Source: Hemileia vastatrix (Eukaryota > Basidiomycota > Pucciniomycetes > Pucciniales > Zaghouaniaceae). Taken from it: DNA of 64,000 nt. Under the pieces are notes generated by a model. It was given only the letters and a program-made list of their open reading frames with translations, did not search any database and was not told the origin of the DNA. A program made the position numbers and the translations under genes. Positions 11,240 to 23,416 of the stretch are shown in pieces. Location of the stretch: assembly GCA_030280995.1 (NCBI GenBank), contig JASXTE010000002.1, forward strand, positions 23,781,683 through 23,845,682, given 5' to 3'. The number at the start of each line of letters is the position of its first letter. Position 1 is the first letter of the stretch.

Positions 11240-11965
11240 AATGACAATCCCTTGAACGAAAATGCAGACCAAGTCTAGAAACAAAAGTTTGGGACTTTCC
11301 ACAGGTATAGGCTAGAGGAACCCCATTAAACAAATAAATGTTATCATGATTACCATTTATACAACACAAGGTTGTTGGCCCATTACTTTTGTTGAGGAAA
11401 TTGATACATAAAAAATATTTATTAAAAATTTACGAAAAAATATAAAATTTTCGAAGACAACTCTAATCCCCATACTTTTTGGATCTAAAAAAAGTTTTTT
11501 TAAATCGATTAACTTTACCTTCTTTCATTACCTTATTGATTCTTTGAATCAACTTATGACTGATTTGAAATGGGAAACCAAAATGTGTTAAATCTTGACA
11601 TGATTCCAAACCAGAAGGAGCTTTGGTCATTTGATGATTATCCTTAGAAGAATTCCAAATAGTTTTGATGATACCATTTCCCAAACCAAAATCAATGATG
11701 CACTGGTGGACTGGAAAATATAAACCATGTCATTTGATTTTAGCTGGAGATGTTATTGGTTGGCCAGTAATCAGTTTGATATATGAGAATATACCAAAAG
11801 TAAGAAAATTGGTGTCATTGGTATTGGTGTGAATTTTATTGTGAAATCCAGAATGAGTGATAATAACATTAGAAAGTAAAAGATATTCGTGGCTGATATC
11901 TTCCCATTTTGAGTCACACCGATTTGGTATTCCAACTTTGGTTGCAAGCTCATGATTTTTTTCAA
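11240..11965 (-). pseudogene. Harbinger second ORF, minus strand
   Basis: A minus-strand frame is open from about 11965 to 11463 with one internal stop near 11725. It encodes a protein-like sequence with residues THSGFHNKIHTNTND, then YFPVHQCIIDFGLGNGI and LTHFGFPFQISHKLIQ. After an AT-rich gap that could be an intron, a Cys/His-rich block at 11369-11240 follows (LCCINGNHDN, CGKSQTF, FRSRDCHYF). PIF/Harbinger elements usually carry a Myb/SANT-like second protein, but I see no Myb tryptophans here, so the function stays unassigned. The position inside the element's terminal repeats argues that it is element cargo. Confidence 0.45.
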
Positions 11966-12185
11966 ATGCTTTATTACAGTGCTTTTTGAGTCAAATAGAA
12001 AGAAAAGAGTAAAATGAAGGTAGAGTGTCCCATAAGCAAAAATCTTCATCTTTTTGAGCTTTAGTGATATTCTTGAGCAACAAATATATGCCTATATAAT
12101 TGAAATACCTAGATAATAATCATATAAGAGTTTCAGAACCCTTATCCTCTAAATATGCAATATAAAAATGTGAAATAAGACAAGT

Positions 12186-12513
12186 GAAATTTGGAAAAAA
12201 GGCTCAACTTCAAAGGTCAAAATCTCAGCAACCACTGAACCTAATTCAAACCTGTTTGAGGGAAATGAAAGATATGCTTTAGTAGAATCTTCAGTTAAAG
12301 GACATGTGATTTAAATAAACCTAACCCTAATTTTTTACATAAAAAAATGAAATAAAAATTTAAATTGGGAAAAAAAAGGCTAAACTTTAACGGTCAATAT
12401 CTCAGCAATCACTGAATCAAATTCTAATCTGTTTGTGGGAAATGAAAGGTAGCCTTCAGGAGAATCTTCAGTAAAAAGAACATTAGATTTGAATAAACCT
12501 AACCCTAATTCCG
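12186..12513. repeat. Direct duplication with CCTAACCCTAA motifs
   Basis: Two copies of about 150 bp (12186-12335 and 12361-12513) share AATCTCAGCAACCACTGAA-like and GGGAAATGAAAG stretches. Both end in CCTAACCCTAA (12320-12330 and 12498-12508), two units of a telomere-type repeat. They lie inside the Harbinger element. Confidence 0.7.
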
Positions 12514-15500
12514 AGTCTGATTTTCAAAATTTTACAAAAACTTGAAAAGTGGTAATGAAGATGAGATCAAAAGGAGTTTTATAAGTTCACTGTTATTTAG
12601 ATAAGAGTCATACATATATTTAAGTATGAACTTTTCATATAAGGAATGAGATATCATATAGGCATGAAAAAAAGGAGATAAAACTTACCTTGATTGAAAA
12701 GTAGGAAAAATAGAGTGAGAAAGATTGATGTTGAAATTGTGGGTAAATTGAATATGGAGTAAGTGAAATGCATAAAGAATGTGCAATGTATGTTTTTCAA
12801 TGAAATGGAGCCAAAAAAAGTGAAATAAGGGAAAGGGAGGATAATGACCTTGCCAAGGAGGGATGAAGAGTAGGGTGATGGAGCTAAAAAAGAAAGTAAA
12901 GAGGGAGAGAAAAAAAAGGTTAATTATACCATTGAAATCCAAAATAACCACTTACAAAAAAATTTAGATAAAAAAAATAAAATAAACAGAAAAAAACAAA
13001 AAAAATTATAATTAGTAATCAAAAAATCAAAAAAAAAGAATAAAGTGACTTACCTGGAGAGATGAGATGACAAAATGAATGAAACCAAATTGTTTGAGGG
13101 ATTTTGGAGGAGAATAGGAAAAGGATATGAGGGATTAATGAAAAAAAAAATTACTGACAAAACATGCGATTTCATGTTGAGCTGGTGAAAGAAAACCAAT
13201 GAGCCATCCAAAAAAAAAAAATTCACTGTAAATTCCAAAAAAAAATGAATATTCAACAAACCAAAATAACAACCCAAGTGAATGAAGTACACAAAGAGAC
13301 ATTTGGAGAGTAAAAAATGGTATGGGAAAGAAAGGGATGATGTGGCCAACATGTGGTTTTGAAAAAAAAATCATGAAAAAAGTGCAGATTTGAGGTCAGA
13401 ACTGACACCCACTTTTGAAATAAGTGACTTTTTTGCAAAATTTAAGTGCTGATTTGTAAGTGCTGATTTGGTTTGAAATCTGCACTTAAGTTAAGTGCGG
13501 ATTTGCCAGAACTGACACTCCCTAATATCCAGGTGAATAGAAGTTCTTTGGCAGAGATTTGGGCACATTCAAGATAACATCTGTCAAAGCTGTCTTTTTA
13601 GTTGAGCCATCATAAATTCTCTTCATTGAAGCCTTTTCAACATTTGAATTGACCATCCTTTTAGTCAAGTTTCCATTTTATCTAAAATTTTTATTGAGTT
13701 TTGGATTTATCCATCCAGGAACTACTTGTATTCAAAATTTCTCTTCTGGATGGGGTGGGGCTTCTTCTAAATCAGAAATGAGACTTGTATCATGAAAAAG
13801 TGCTACAAAGCCTGGCTGATCAATGCACTCTATTCATGCCATGTCATAGCGGTTTTATGAGATTTAAAATATAAAATCAAATTAGTAAAAGACTTTCTTT
13901 AGTTATTATTCTATGAATAAATACCTTTGTTTGATAATGCTTTATCTGTACTCTTGATCTCTTTTCATTTCTACTTGCCTCAATCACCTCACTGTTTTGA
14001 CTGGCCACCTTTTGAATCTCCATTCCCTTGTTGACCACCCATTTCTTGAGAATGATTTTTGTAAACCTGAGTTTTCTGAATCAATGTTTTTTAAATGTTG
14101 AGAGCCACTTAGTACAATGGTCTGATACTACACTCCTTATTACTTGATTCCATTGTGACATGGAGAAATTTTAAAAGTTTCAATCAAAAGCTAGTCAAAA
14201 AAATTCTTCCTCTTGAAGCTCTCATTCCAAAATTTGTTTTACAGAGATTGGTACAGCAGCTCCTCCCTTTAGTCCTTAGGGCTCAGGTGTTGAAATAAAA
14301 AATGGTAGATGAATTTTGGAATGTAAGAACATAGCAGTATTTGTTAAAATAAATAGACAATCAGCAGCTGAATTTCCTGTGGTGCATTTTGAACCTGTTT
14401 TAATGCTTTTTCAATTGTCAATTTCTTGTAATAATGCCAATTCTTTCAGTCTGTAACTTCTTCATTTGTTGGGCCAATAGGAAACTCAGATACATTAATT
14501 GGTTCACCAAGACAGAACTTCAAAAAGTGATAGATAGTTTGGTTATTAGAATCTGAGCTTCTTGTTAAATTACACCTCATAACTATTTTTCTAACAATGT
14601 TTAAGTTTTTGTCATTTTGAAGTAAATCAGAATCAAGTATTCTGTGCTGATCAGTAGCTCAAACTATAAGAGAGGGATTAACTGCAAATTTTTGAAAATA
14701 AAAATTGGTAAGCCTATTTTAAAACATTAAAGCATGCTGGAAAAGTTTATTCACCATGTCCACTGGTACTGGCTGCTGGGTTAGTAGGAGTGGGTTCCCA
14801 CTGTTTCTAAGAAACTGATATAACAACATACTAACCCAATCATTCCATACACTTTCCGCTTGCTTCTGAAAATTAAGAGGTGTCGATTGACCATCTGTAT
14901 ATGTGATAATAGAAGAGCAATCAGTTGATCAAACTTGGGGATCTGATGAAGACTGAGGAGGAGGTTAGGATTTATGTGGATCCTCTCTACAATTTTCAGG
15001 GGAACAGGACCTGAATCACCTGTTCTAGGATTTTGAGGAGAAGGATTATTTTCCCCCCTAAGGTTACTTTCTAATAGAGTATCAACCAGAAAGACATCAC
15101 TAGAATTAGACATTCTGTGCTTTATAAAAAATAAAACAAAAATTATTAACTTTAAGGATATAGACAAGATAATATTAAAGAGAAATCAGCTATACATTTT
15201 AATTGTGAGTTTAATGAATAAGATATTCAAGCAAAAAAATTAGTGGAAAACTCGGTTTTATTGGATTGTAAAATATGGTCCTTAGATTTTTCAACCCTGG
15301 TTCTGAGCTATTTATAATATTTTTCAAGTAGAGGTAGACTTTCTATAGTAAATTGAGTTCCTGTTAGTTAAAATTAAATTTACAATAAAATGTCACTCAT
15401 TAATAGCAGGGTTTCTAAACTGTAAAGAATTCCCTTGTTATTTTTTGCTTAAACATTTAGGTAAAATCTCAAAAAGTTTTAATTATTAATCTTGCATCTA

Positions 15501-15729
15501 GCTGTTCCAAAAATCTATTACAAACATTCCAAATCATCAAATACTTACCAATTCTAAATAATTTCAAATATATTAACAAAAATAAAATTTCCATGTTGTT
15601 TAATTTTTTACTTACTAGTTTCTGAAGTCCAACAGAAGTGATAACATTGTACTTTATTCCAGAGATTCCCTTTGGGTGCTGTAAAGTGGCCACATGTACT
15701 ATAATTGAATCTTTATTTATCACAATTTT

Positions 15730-16529
15730 TGTCAAGGGGTCTTTTGGTCTAGAAGATTTAGCTGAAGGTTCTACAAGGATTCTAAGTGGTTTAATGGACT
15801 TTCAAAAGGCAAGTACGTATTTCTTAATCTTTTTTTGATTGTTTACTCAGGTTATAAGAGGTAAAGTCAAATACAATATAAATTATAGCTTAGTATTACA
15901 GTGATGTAATTACCAATGTTATTAAGTATAGAAATAAAGGATATAATTAATATATTGTAAGATGTATCAGTAAGTAAGGAATGAATCAAAAGTACAAAAA
16001 GGAAGGGCCTTTTATAGGCAAAATGTGAGAAATAAAACACAGAATTAACACCACCTGATACAAGGGTGTGAGAGGGAAAAAAACTAAATAAAGGGGGTAT
16101 TTAAAATACTAAAAGCTATACTAAATGGTATGTCAAGAGAGATATCAATTTTATTTGAAATAAAACTTGAGTTCCCTTAGATTGTCACATTTAATACAAA
16201 ATATTTGATTTAAAATATAGATTCAACAAAATTTTAAATTTATTAATAAAGGAATTTGAATTTTTTTAGACTTTTATTATATTTTAGTACTAATTTTATT
16301 CCCCCTCATCTGTATTATTGAGAACAGTGTTAGGGAATAAAATATGTATGGGACAAGTACTTATTTTAATTAATTATCTACATTACTTAGTTTACTTAGT
16401 TAGTTAGATGTAAGTTATACATAAGTAGTTAAAAAATAATAAATTATTAATAAGTATTTAAAAGGCGTGGCTTCACCTCAGTAAGATAATCAATTATTTT
16501 ACTGGGTAAGTCTAGTAGCCTGGCTGACA
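15730..16529 (-). repeat. 3' LTR of Ty3 element 1
   Basis: The terminus TGTCAAGG on the plus strand starts at 15730 and CCTGGCTGACA ends at 16529. It contains a TATAAAAGG box (plus-strand complement at 16008-16016). The polypurine tract (AGAGTGAGGGAG on the minus strand, 16530-16542) abuts it. Confidence 0.95.
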
Positions 16530-16561
16530 CTCCCTCACTCTAAAAAAACAATAAAAAAATG

Positions 16562-19500
16562 CTATGATTTTTTCTTTTTATACTTTTTTAGTAGATTAGG
16601 AAGAATAGATATCTCCTTCCCAGGTATCCAAGAATCATATTCAGATGATTTATTCTTGAATCTCAATAATTATTCTGTACCTTTTTCAGCAGTGACTATT
16701 CTGTCATTCAGAATTATTTCAATTTCTGCTGTTTCAGTGATTTCATTTGGGTTTTTCTTTGGTCTTCCCCTCCTTTTTGGAAATAAATCACTATTGGATG
16801 TGTAAGGTTTCAGAATAGATATTGGAAAAACAGGATGTTTTCTGTCTTATAGAGAATACAAAATAACCTCAACTGCATTATCTTCAATCATTCTTCTGAC
16901 AACAAATGGACCAACAAATGGGTCTTTCAATTTGTTATTACCTTGTAAATTGAAGTGGACTGTAGAAATCAACACTTCATCACCCTTTTTAAAAGTGTAT
17001 TTTTTATGAGATTTGTCCCATCTCTTCTTCTCATATTCAAGTGATTTTTCAATACAGTTTGAGCATGATTTCTGCAAAGTTGTTGCATCTGAAGAAAGAC
17101 TTTACACCAGAATGTATATCCAATTTAGGTATTTTGTTATTGAGAATTCGGGCAGGAGTATGTGGAACATATCCAATCCAGAGCTCAAAAGGCTTTCTTT
17201 GAGTAAAAGAATGAACAGTGCTATTATAAGTAAATTTCAACCCAGGAATTAAAGTAACCCAATCATGAGTGAATCTGTCATTATCTTTATACTCAAGGTC
17301 AAAGGCACAATACCTTCTTATCATGTCCTCTAAGGTCTGAATCATTCTTTCAGCTAAGCGATCAGTCTGTGGATGATGGGCAGTAGAAATTTTCAGATCA
17401 CAACCACAAACATCCATCAGAGACATCCAAAATTCAAAAGTAAATTGATGGTCTCTGTCAGAGATTATGGCTTTAGAAAAACCAGCAGTATTAAACATAT
17501 AAGACCACCATAAGAAAGCTAATTCTTTAGTGGAAACATCCTTGTGAGTAGGGATAAATTTACGCATTTTAGTGAATCTGTCTACAATAACACAACAAGA
17601 GTTATAACTGTCTTTTCCAGAAATAGGTAATCCTGTTACAAAATCTATGTTTGTTATCTGCCATGGTGCATCAGGAGGTTCAATATGTTGCATAAATCCA
17701 GCTCTCTTACCAGTCAATCTTTTTGATTTTTGGAAAGAATCACAAGATTCAACATATAATTTTGTGTCTTCAGACATATTAGCCCACCAAGCGGTGTTTT
17801 TAATTCTGATCATTGTTTTTTCCAGATCAAAATGTCCAGCTAAAATGTCATCATGACAAATTTTCATGATGATTTCTTTCATAGAAGGAGGAATAACAAT
17901 GACATTACTCAACTTTCTTCTATAATATAGATATCCTTCATCAATTGAAAATTTACCTTTCTCCAAAGCTTTTTGGTACTTTGGTGGAAGGGTTTTAATT
18001 AATGCTTGTATTGAAGCATTCTTTGGATCATTTAATATGGTGCATAACTTTTTTAAGTCAGCGTCCTTATCATATGAATCCAGAATAAGCTGCAATAGCT
18101 CTTCCTCAATATCAACCACATTTATCCCATGAATATGAATAATTTCATCCTCAGGATCATAAGCAGGATTAGAGTCATCATTTGGTAAAGGTAAATTTGA
18201 TAACATATCCACATTTGAGTGAAAGATACCAGCCCTATGAATAATTGTCATTATCCCTCTGTACTCTTGAACAGCTAACTGCCATCTGAACATATGTCTG
18301 TTAGGTGTTTTCAAGTTTAAAAGGGATTTAACTGCACTGCAGTCAGTGACAAGTTCAAATTTCTGGTCATCTAGGTAATAATGTAGCTTTTCTAGAGCCC
18401 ACACTACAGCTAAACAATCCAATTGAGTAGCACCATATTTCAATTCACTATTTCTCAAGGTTCTTGACATATAACAAATTACTACTTCTGATACTTTATC
18501 ATTCATCACTTGTTTTTGATGGAGGGCAGCACCAAGACCAATAAAGCTGGCATCAGTATATAAAACAAATGGCTGATTAAAGTCAGGTAAAGAAAGAATA
18601 GGTGCTGACATCAAACAGTGTTTAATAGTGTCAAAAGCTCTTTGTACTTCACTATTCCAGACAAAAGCAAAATCCTTTCTAGTTAATTGGGTACGGGGTA
18701 AAGCTATGACTTTGTAATTTTAAATATACTGTCTATAGTATCCACAAATTCCCAAAAAACTCTGTAGCCCTCTAACTGTATTAGGAGCCTTCACCTGTTG
18801 TATGGCTGCCGCTTTGTTTTAGTCAACACATATCTGTGTGCCTGAAACAACATGACCAAGAACTTCTAAAGAATGGAATTTAAATTTACATTTCTTCAAA
18901 GCAAGTGTCATATTTATCTCATCCATTTTTTGAAACACTTTAAAAAGGTGGTTGAGATGGTCCTCAAATGTTTTTGAGAATATAATGAAATCATCAATAT
19001 AAACCATCAGCCATCCTTCAATTATCTCCTGAAGCAATGTGTTATCCATGACTTTTTGAAAAACTGAAGGGGCATTTTTAGTGCCAAATGGAATCCTAAC
19101 ATACTAATAAATACCTAGATGAGTAGCAATCAACAGAAAATTCAGAGAATTTTTTTCAACAGGTACCTGGTGATATCCTTTTTTACCATCCAAACAGCTG
19201 ATATATTTAGCACCCTGTAAGGTAGCATGTATAGAGCTAATCCTAGGCAAAGGATAGATATCATCAACAGTATAAGTATTTAGTGCTCTATAATCACCAC
19301 ATAACCTGGATTTATCTTTCTCATAAGAAATTAGGACAGGTGAGATAACACAATATTTAGGTGTTTTAACTACCTTTTCAATAATATTCATTTTTAAAAG
19401 TGTAGAGATATTGTCTTCAATATCTTTTCTCTTTGTGGGAGAGGCAAGAGAAGGCTTCTTCTTTAAACTGGGTGGTATATCAGTTAATAGAAAAGACAAG

Positions 19501-20763
19501 GAAAGTTTCATTTCTTCTTTAACTAATCCCAGTTCATGTGACCCATGAGCAAAGGCCATAGAAAAAGACTTTATCAAGTTAATGATGGAATCTTTATCCT
19601 CACCAGAAAGTTGTTCTCCAAAAGAGGCATTGTCAATCTCAGACATAAGGCCATGAATTTCTTTTGTAGATCTTGCTTTATATTGAACCACAGAATTACA
19701 TGTTTTCAATTCTGTTTTTACTAATTTTTTAGGGGAGGAAATCTTAAATTTTCTCTTCCCATTCATCCCCATTGTGAAACATTGGTTTGAAGGATCCAAT
19801 TTTATGCCATACTTGGTTAAAATATCATTCCCTACAATAAACCAATTGCTCAAGTTATCATTTTTCATGACAACAAAATCACAAATAGCTCTTACAAAAC
19901 CATGGTTATATTTAAAAAACACTGTGGCTTTGTATTTAACAATGGGGGACAAAACAGAGCCATACCCTCTCCAATTTTCAGAAATGATAGGCATTAGTTT
20001 AGATTTATAGTCTTGATCTACTGAAGCAAGTGCTCTTTCAGATACTACACTTCCTCCAGCTCCAGAATCCAGAAAAACTTCAATGCTGGATCCATTGATC
20101 AAGACTGGTGCCTTGAGAGGGGCAATAATAATTGAGCTATCCTCAATGTTCTTTATGATCTCAGAATCTTCAGCTGTAGATAAATCTTTATTATCAATGT
20201 CAATAGTATTTAAATAATGGATATCCTCTTCCAGCATCAAGATTTCTTGTTGAGATTCATATGAAATATTGCTGGCACAATCACTTGATGTATCATCCAG
20301 TACCACTGTGTCATCAGCATGTTCCTCTGTTTGTTCTACAAGATTTATCTTCTTGTCACAAACATGGCCTTTCTGCCAAGGCTTGTTGCACTTGAAGCAA
20401 GTGTTTGTTGCATACTTCTTTGGTGCAACAGGGGTAGAAGGTTTACCAACCTTTTCCAGAAGTTTCTGTTGGTAAGTGGAGGGTTTCTCCAAAGGGGTCC
20501 TAGGAATGAATCTTCTGGAATCATACTTATTGTTTAGAAGTATCTCATTGCAAGTATTAATCAAAGAAGAGGGTTCTTTGGAGAACTCAGTCCTAGCCAC
20601 TATCAAGTCTCTCAGAGACATTGGTAAATTATAAAGGATCCTGTCCTTCCATAAATCAAACTCCATATTTGGGTCCATAGCTCTCAAGATTATTACAAGT
20701 TTCGTTAAGGACTCAATTGGTTTATCAGTGGAAGAGCTATATTTAGTTTCCCCATAATGCCTT
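16562..20763 (-). pseudogene. pol: Ty3 element 1 pol (protease, RT, RNase H, integrase, chromodomain)
   Basis: The frame at 20687-19104 carries a gag/pol zinc knuckle (CFKCNKPWQKGHVC, the CX2C...GHXC form common in fungal and plant Ty3 elements), an aspartic protease (VFLDSGAGGSVVS) and the start of reverse transcriptase (RLCGDYRALN). The catalytic YIDD of RT is in the ORF at 19049-18819 (MVYIDDFIIFSKTFEDHL). The ORF at 18614-17049 has the RNase H (FVLYTDASFIGLGAALHQ), the integrase zinc finger (ICHDD...GHF...C..F) and the DDE core (IDFVTGLP, ISDRDHQFT, then AERMIQTLE). A chromodomain-like tail ends at 16562. The second finger Cys reads CDSFQK instead of CDSCQK. Stops at about 18615-18820 and near 16850 break the gene. 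Confidence 0.94.
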
Positions 20764-20765
20764 TG

Positions 20766-22584
20766 TTAAGCCATTCTGAACTTGGAGCCACCAAATTGTG
20801 CTTTAATCAATTTCTTCCAATCATCCCATGAGTAGTCATTTCTGTCCAGGAGAACAGATTCATACCACATTAGGGCAACATTGGTAAACAAGGAAATTAA
20901 ATTAGACACAATTTCCTCTTCTGGGAGTTTGTAAGAATTTTTTAAGTTATCAATTCTGCAATATAATTGCTGCCAATCAGAAGAAGAATCACCATCAAAT
21001 TTTGGGTACTGGTCAAGTTTTGGCCAATTCTTTTCATTTGAAGGAGTCTCTTTAGTACCAGCTTGTTTCTGAGTAAGAAGCAGCTGTAACTTCTCTAGTT
21101 GTGCATTTATCTCATTGTTTAATCCCTCTTTTGAAGATCCTGGTGCATCATCAATTTTTGATGAAAACTCAGTAGTGTCAACAGGCATATCTGAATCTAA
21201 TTTTACTTTAGATGAACTAGCAACAGGTAAACTTGGAGAATCCTGTACCCTGTGTTCCTTCAAGGAAGTTTCAGAATATTTTTGATCATTAAACAATGAA
21301 TTCAATTTTTCTTCAATGGTTGTTAGTCTGGTTTTCACTTTTGGAAGACTAGATAAACTCTCATTGACTGTTGCAAAAGATAACTGGGTTTTATTTTGAA
21401 AAGATAAATAATGATCACTTAATCTTTTCAGGTTCATCTTGTCTATCTCCACCTCCTGGCAACAGGTAGATACAGTATCTTTCAATTTAGACAAATCATT
21501 TTTGATATTTTGCCATAAAGCAACTTTCTTTTCATGGGTTGCTTTTTAATGAAACCAATCATCAGAAACTCTCTATAACTCACTCCTCAATGCTTGATAA
21601 CCCTTTTCAGTTAACAAACTATTATATTTCTGAGTCAATTGCATGTTGTTAATGATATGATTTTGTTTAGAAATAATAGCTCTCAAATATTCATCATTGA
21701 TGTTAGCTACATCTGGAGTGTTTCTCAGTAAGGAAAAGAGTAACTATCCAGATTATCATAAAACTCATGTTCAAGTGTTTCATCAATAATAGCCATATCA
21801 GGATTTATCATTGAAGTAGCATTTAGAGCTAAAGGATTAGATACATTTGAAATTTTGAGTAATTTGTCTACTGTTCTCAGCCTCTACAGGTCTCACAGTC
21901 TCATCTCCTCTTCAGAATTACCTGAGGGAACTGAATTAGTTACAAGAAATGGTACTTTTGAATCAAAAGAGGGGATTACCAAGGTTTTCTGGGCAAGATC
22001 ATATTGTTTTTTCTTCTTCTTTCTCCTTGATAGGGGTGAGGAGGTGTGGGGTTGACTTGGCTGTTTCTTGCTGGACCTGCTTGGGGTGTCTGTTGATTTT
22101 GAGACAGTTAATCCCACTTAGTGTTCAGCCAATCCCACTGACACTTGGTACTTCCACTTTCTCTGGCTTCTGGGGAGCCAATTAATGAAGATCCCTGGGG
22201 GGAGGAGGTCTCCTATTCTCTTGAAGAAATGTATCTATTTTTCTTAAATTTTCCTCTAGAGCATCTACTCTTGACCTCAATTTCAAGTTTTCTGTCCTTA
22301 ATTCCTTTATGTGTGTTGATAGGTTCTTTACTTGTTGAGTTAGTGGCATATTTTTTATCTTTAAGCCTTTTGAAAGTTGTTCTGGGGGGTTTATTACAGG
22401 TTGCTGTTCCTGAGTTGTTTCTACCAGAATTTCCACTTCCTCTATTTCTACATCCTGATTGGTGAATTAATTGATTAATTTGAGGTAATTTACTAGTTAA
22501 ATGAGAACTCACAGAAGTAGCCACATCATAATCAATAAAATCCAATTCCTCTACATGTGCAGCAGAGACACCTTTATCAGTCAT
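20766..22584 (-). pseudogene. gag: Ty3 element 1 gag
   Basis: It starts at the Met at 22584 (MTDKGVSAAHVEELDFIDYD), about 830 bp from the 5' LTR. A second conserved segment with coiled-coil character (QQVKNLSTHIKELRTENLKL) is read in another frame at 22436-22182. Later pieces are at 22117-21893 and 21494-20766, the last with the capsid-like stretch NWPKLDQYPKFDGDSSSDWQ and SWDDWKKLIKAQFGG. The same offset between the first two segments exists in element 2. Other breaks, such as the stop near 21545, are private to this copy. Confidence 0.85.
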
Positions 22585-22689
22585 TTCTAATTTTTACTGC
22601 AATGAGAGGGGGAGAAAATAAGATGAATTAGTTTATAATTTTACTTTTTATTTAAAAGAAAAATAATAAAATAAAATTTTTAGGATAAA

Positions 22690-23020
22690 ATCAACTAAAA
22701 TAATAATCAATTTATTAATTAAAAACAATTTATAACCAGGATATAATAATCAACTGAAGAATTGTATTTAAATTTCTTATTAACAATTTTTATGATAATT
22801 ATTATCAGGATTTTGAATCAACTGAGAATTTAATAATTAACAGGACTTAATGTCTACTGAAATATTAAATATGAAAAAATAAAATAATTTATTTTCAGGA
22901 CAATTTGTCAACTGGAACAACTAAAATTTAAATATATCAGGATAAAGGTCAACTGAAAATTATAATGAATAATATTTTTTTTTAAAAAATATAATTTATT
23001 ACCTCTAGGACTAAGAAGCA
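22690..23020 (-). repeat. Leader dyad repeats of Ty3 element 1
   Basis: At least five to six spaced copies of a short motif, on the minus strand CAGTTGA...TCCTG, lie between primer site and gag, about 55-70 bp apart. The clearest reads CCAGTTGACAAATTGTCCTG (plus-strand complement near 22898-22917). The same motif series is present in element 2. Confidence 0.8.
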
Positions 23021-23224
23021 ATTGCTCTATCTTTGTCAACTAGGAAAAATAAAAAAAATAATAGAAAAAATTTTTAATTCCAATTTACTAGACACCTCCC
23101 CCAGTTAAATGAGCAAATTAATGCCACTTACAGAGTGCTGAGTAAAAGGAAATATGTTGAGTATGAAGAGTGCAAAGTGACCCACGAATAGTAATCAGTA
23201 ATTACCACAAAATATATAACTATT

Positions 23225-23277
23225 TTTTAGTATATAAGCTTAAGTTTTGGAGCGCAGTTCGATTCCTGTTTGCAACA
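23225..23277 (+). other. tRNA-like fragment antisense to Ty3 element 1
   Basis: GTTCGATTCC at 23257-23266 matches a tRNA T-loop/B-box. TTTAGTATATAAG about 20 bp upstream resembles an A-box. The acceptor and T stems do not pair convincingly, so this is not a functional tRNA gene by eye. The same motif, in the same antisense position, is kept in element 2 (38090-38099). Confidence 0.4.
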
Positions 23278-23416
23278 AAAAATTAAGTCACGTTATGTTT
23301 GACGTTTGTCGTTTTTGTTGTCCACTTGTCCTTATAGGTAACTCAATGGCGGTGGTCCCTTCAATATCCGGTCTCAATTAACAATGCACTGTTGGTGATT
23401 TGGGAAGGTCCCCAAT

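Larger units (their letters stand above)
10145..13523 (+). mobile_element. PIF/Harbinger DNA transposon, 3.4 kb (TSD AAT)
   Basis: Terminal inverted repeats of about 30 bp begin AGGGGGTGTCAGTTCTGG at the left and the complement of AGGGAGTGTCAGTTCTGG at the right, with one mismatch in that stretch. The element is flanked by AAT at 10142-10144 and 13524-13526. Inside are a plus-strand transposase relic and a minus-strand second ORF, the usual two-gene layout of this superfamily. It is inserted in the minus-strand gene at 8999-15167. Both genes are damaged, so it is not autonomous now. Confidence 0.9.
8999..15167 (-). pseudogene. Unrecognised gene downstream of the Tnp2 transposase, doubly interrupted
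   Basis: The minus-strand frame opens with residues MSNSSDVFLVDTLLESN at 15118. It changes frame near 14880 (frameshift or short intron) into a block containing SVWNDWVSMLLYQFLRNSG, then continues with scattered stops through 14700-13900. A GT...AG intron is likely around 13924-13830. The last block ends with residues VPKSLPKNFYSPGY at 13527, where the Harbinger element begins. Removing that element (TSD AAT) and the solo LTR beyond it (9035-10126) carries the same frame on to a TGA at 9002-9004. The gene starts about 300 bp downstream of the Tnp2-like transposase on the same strand, so it may be the accessory ORF of the same CACTA-type element. That link is inference; I recognise no domain. 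Confidence 0.5.

Noticed and set aside
12320..12508. Possible internal telomere tract
   Set aside because: Only two isolated CCTAACCCTAA copies created by one local duplication; too short to indicate a telomere.
13050..13438. Three overlapping minus-strand Phe-rich ORFs
   Set aside because: They are translations of A-rich runs inside the Harbinger element in different frames, with no protein-like pattern.
20319..20537. Plus-strand ORFs antisense to the Ty3 zinc-knuckle region, repeated at 41113-41331
   Set aside because: Conserved only because the sense pol strand is conserved; a shadow frame.
23225..23277. Functional tRNA gene
   Set aside because: B-box matches but acceptor and T stems do not pair, so I list it only as tRNA-like.
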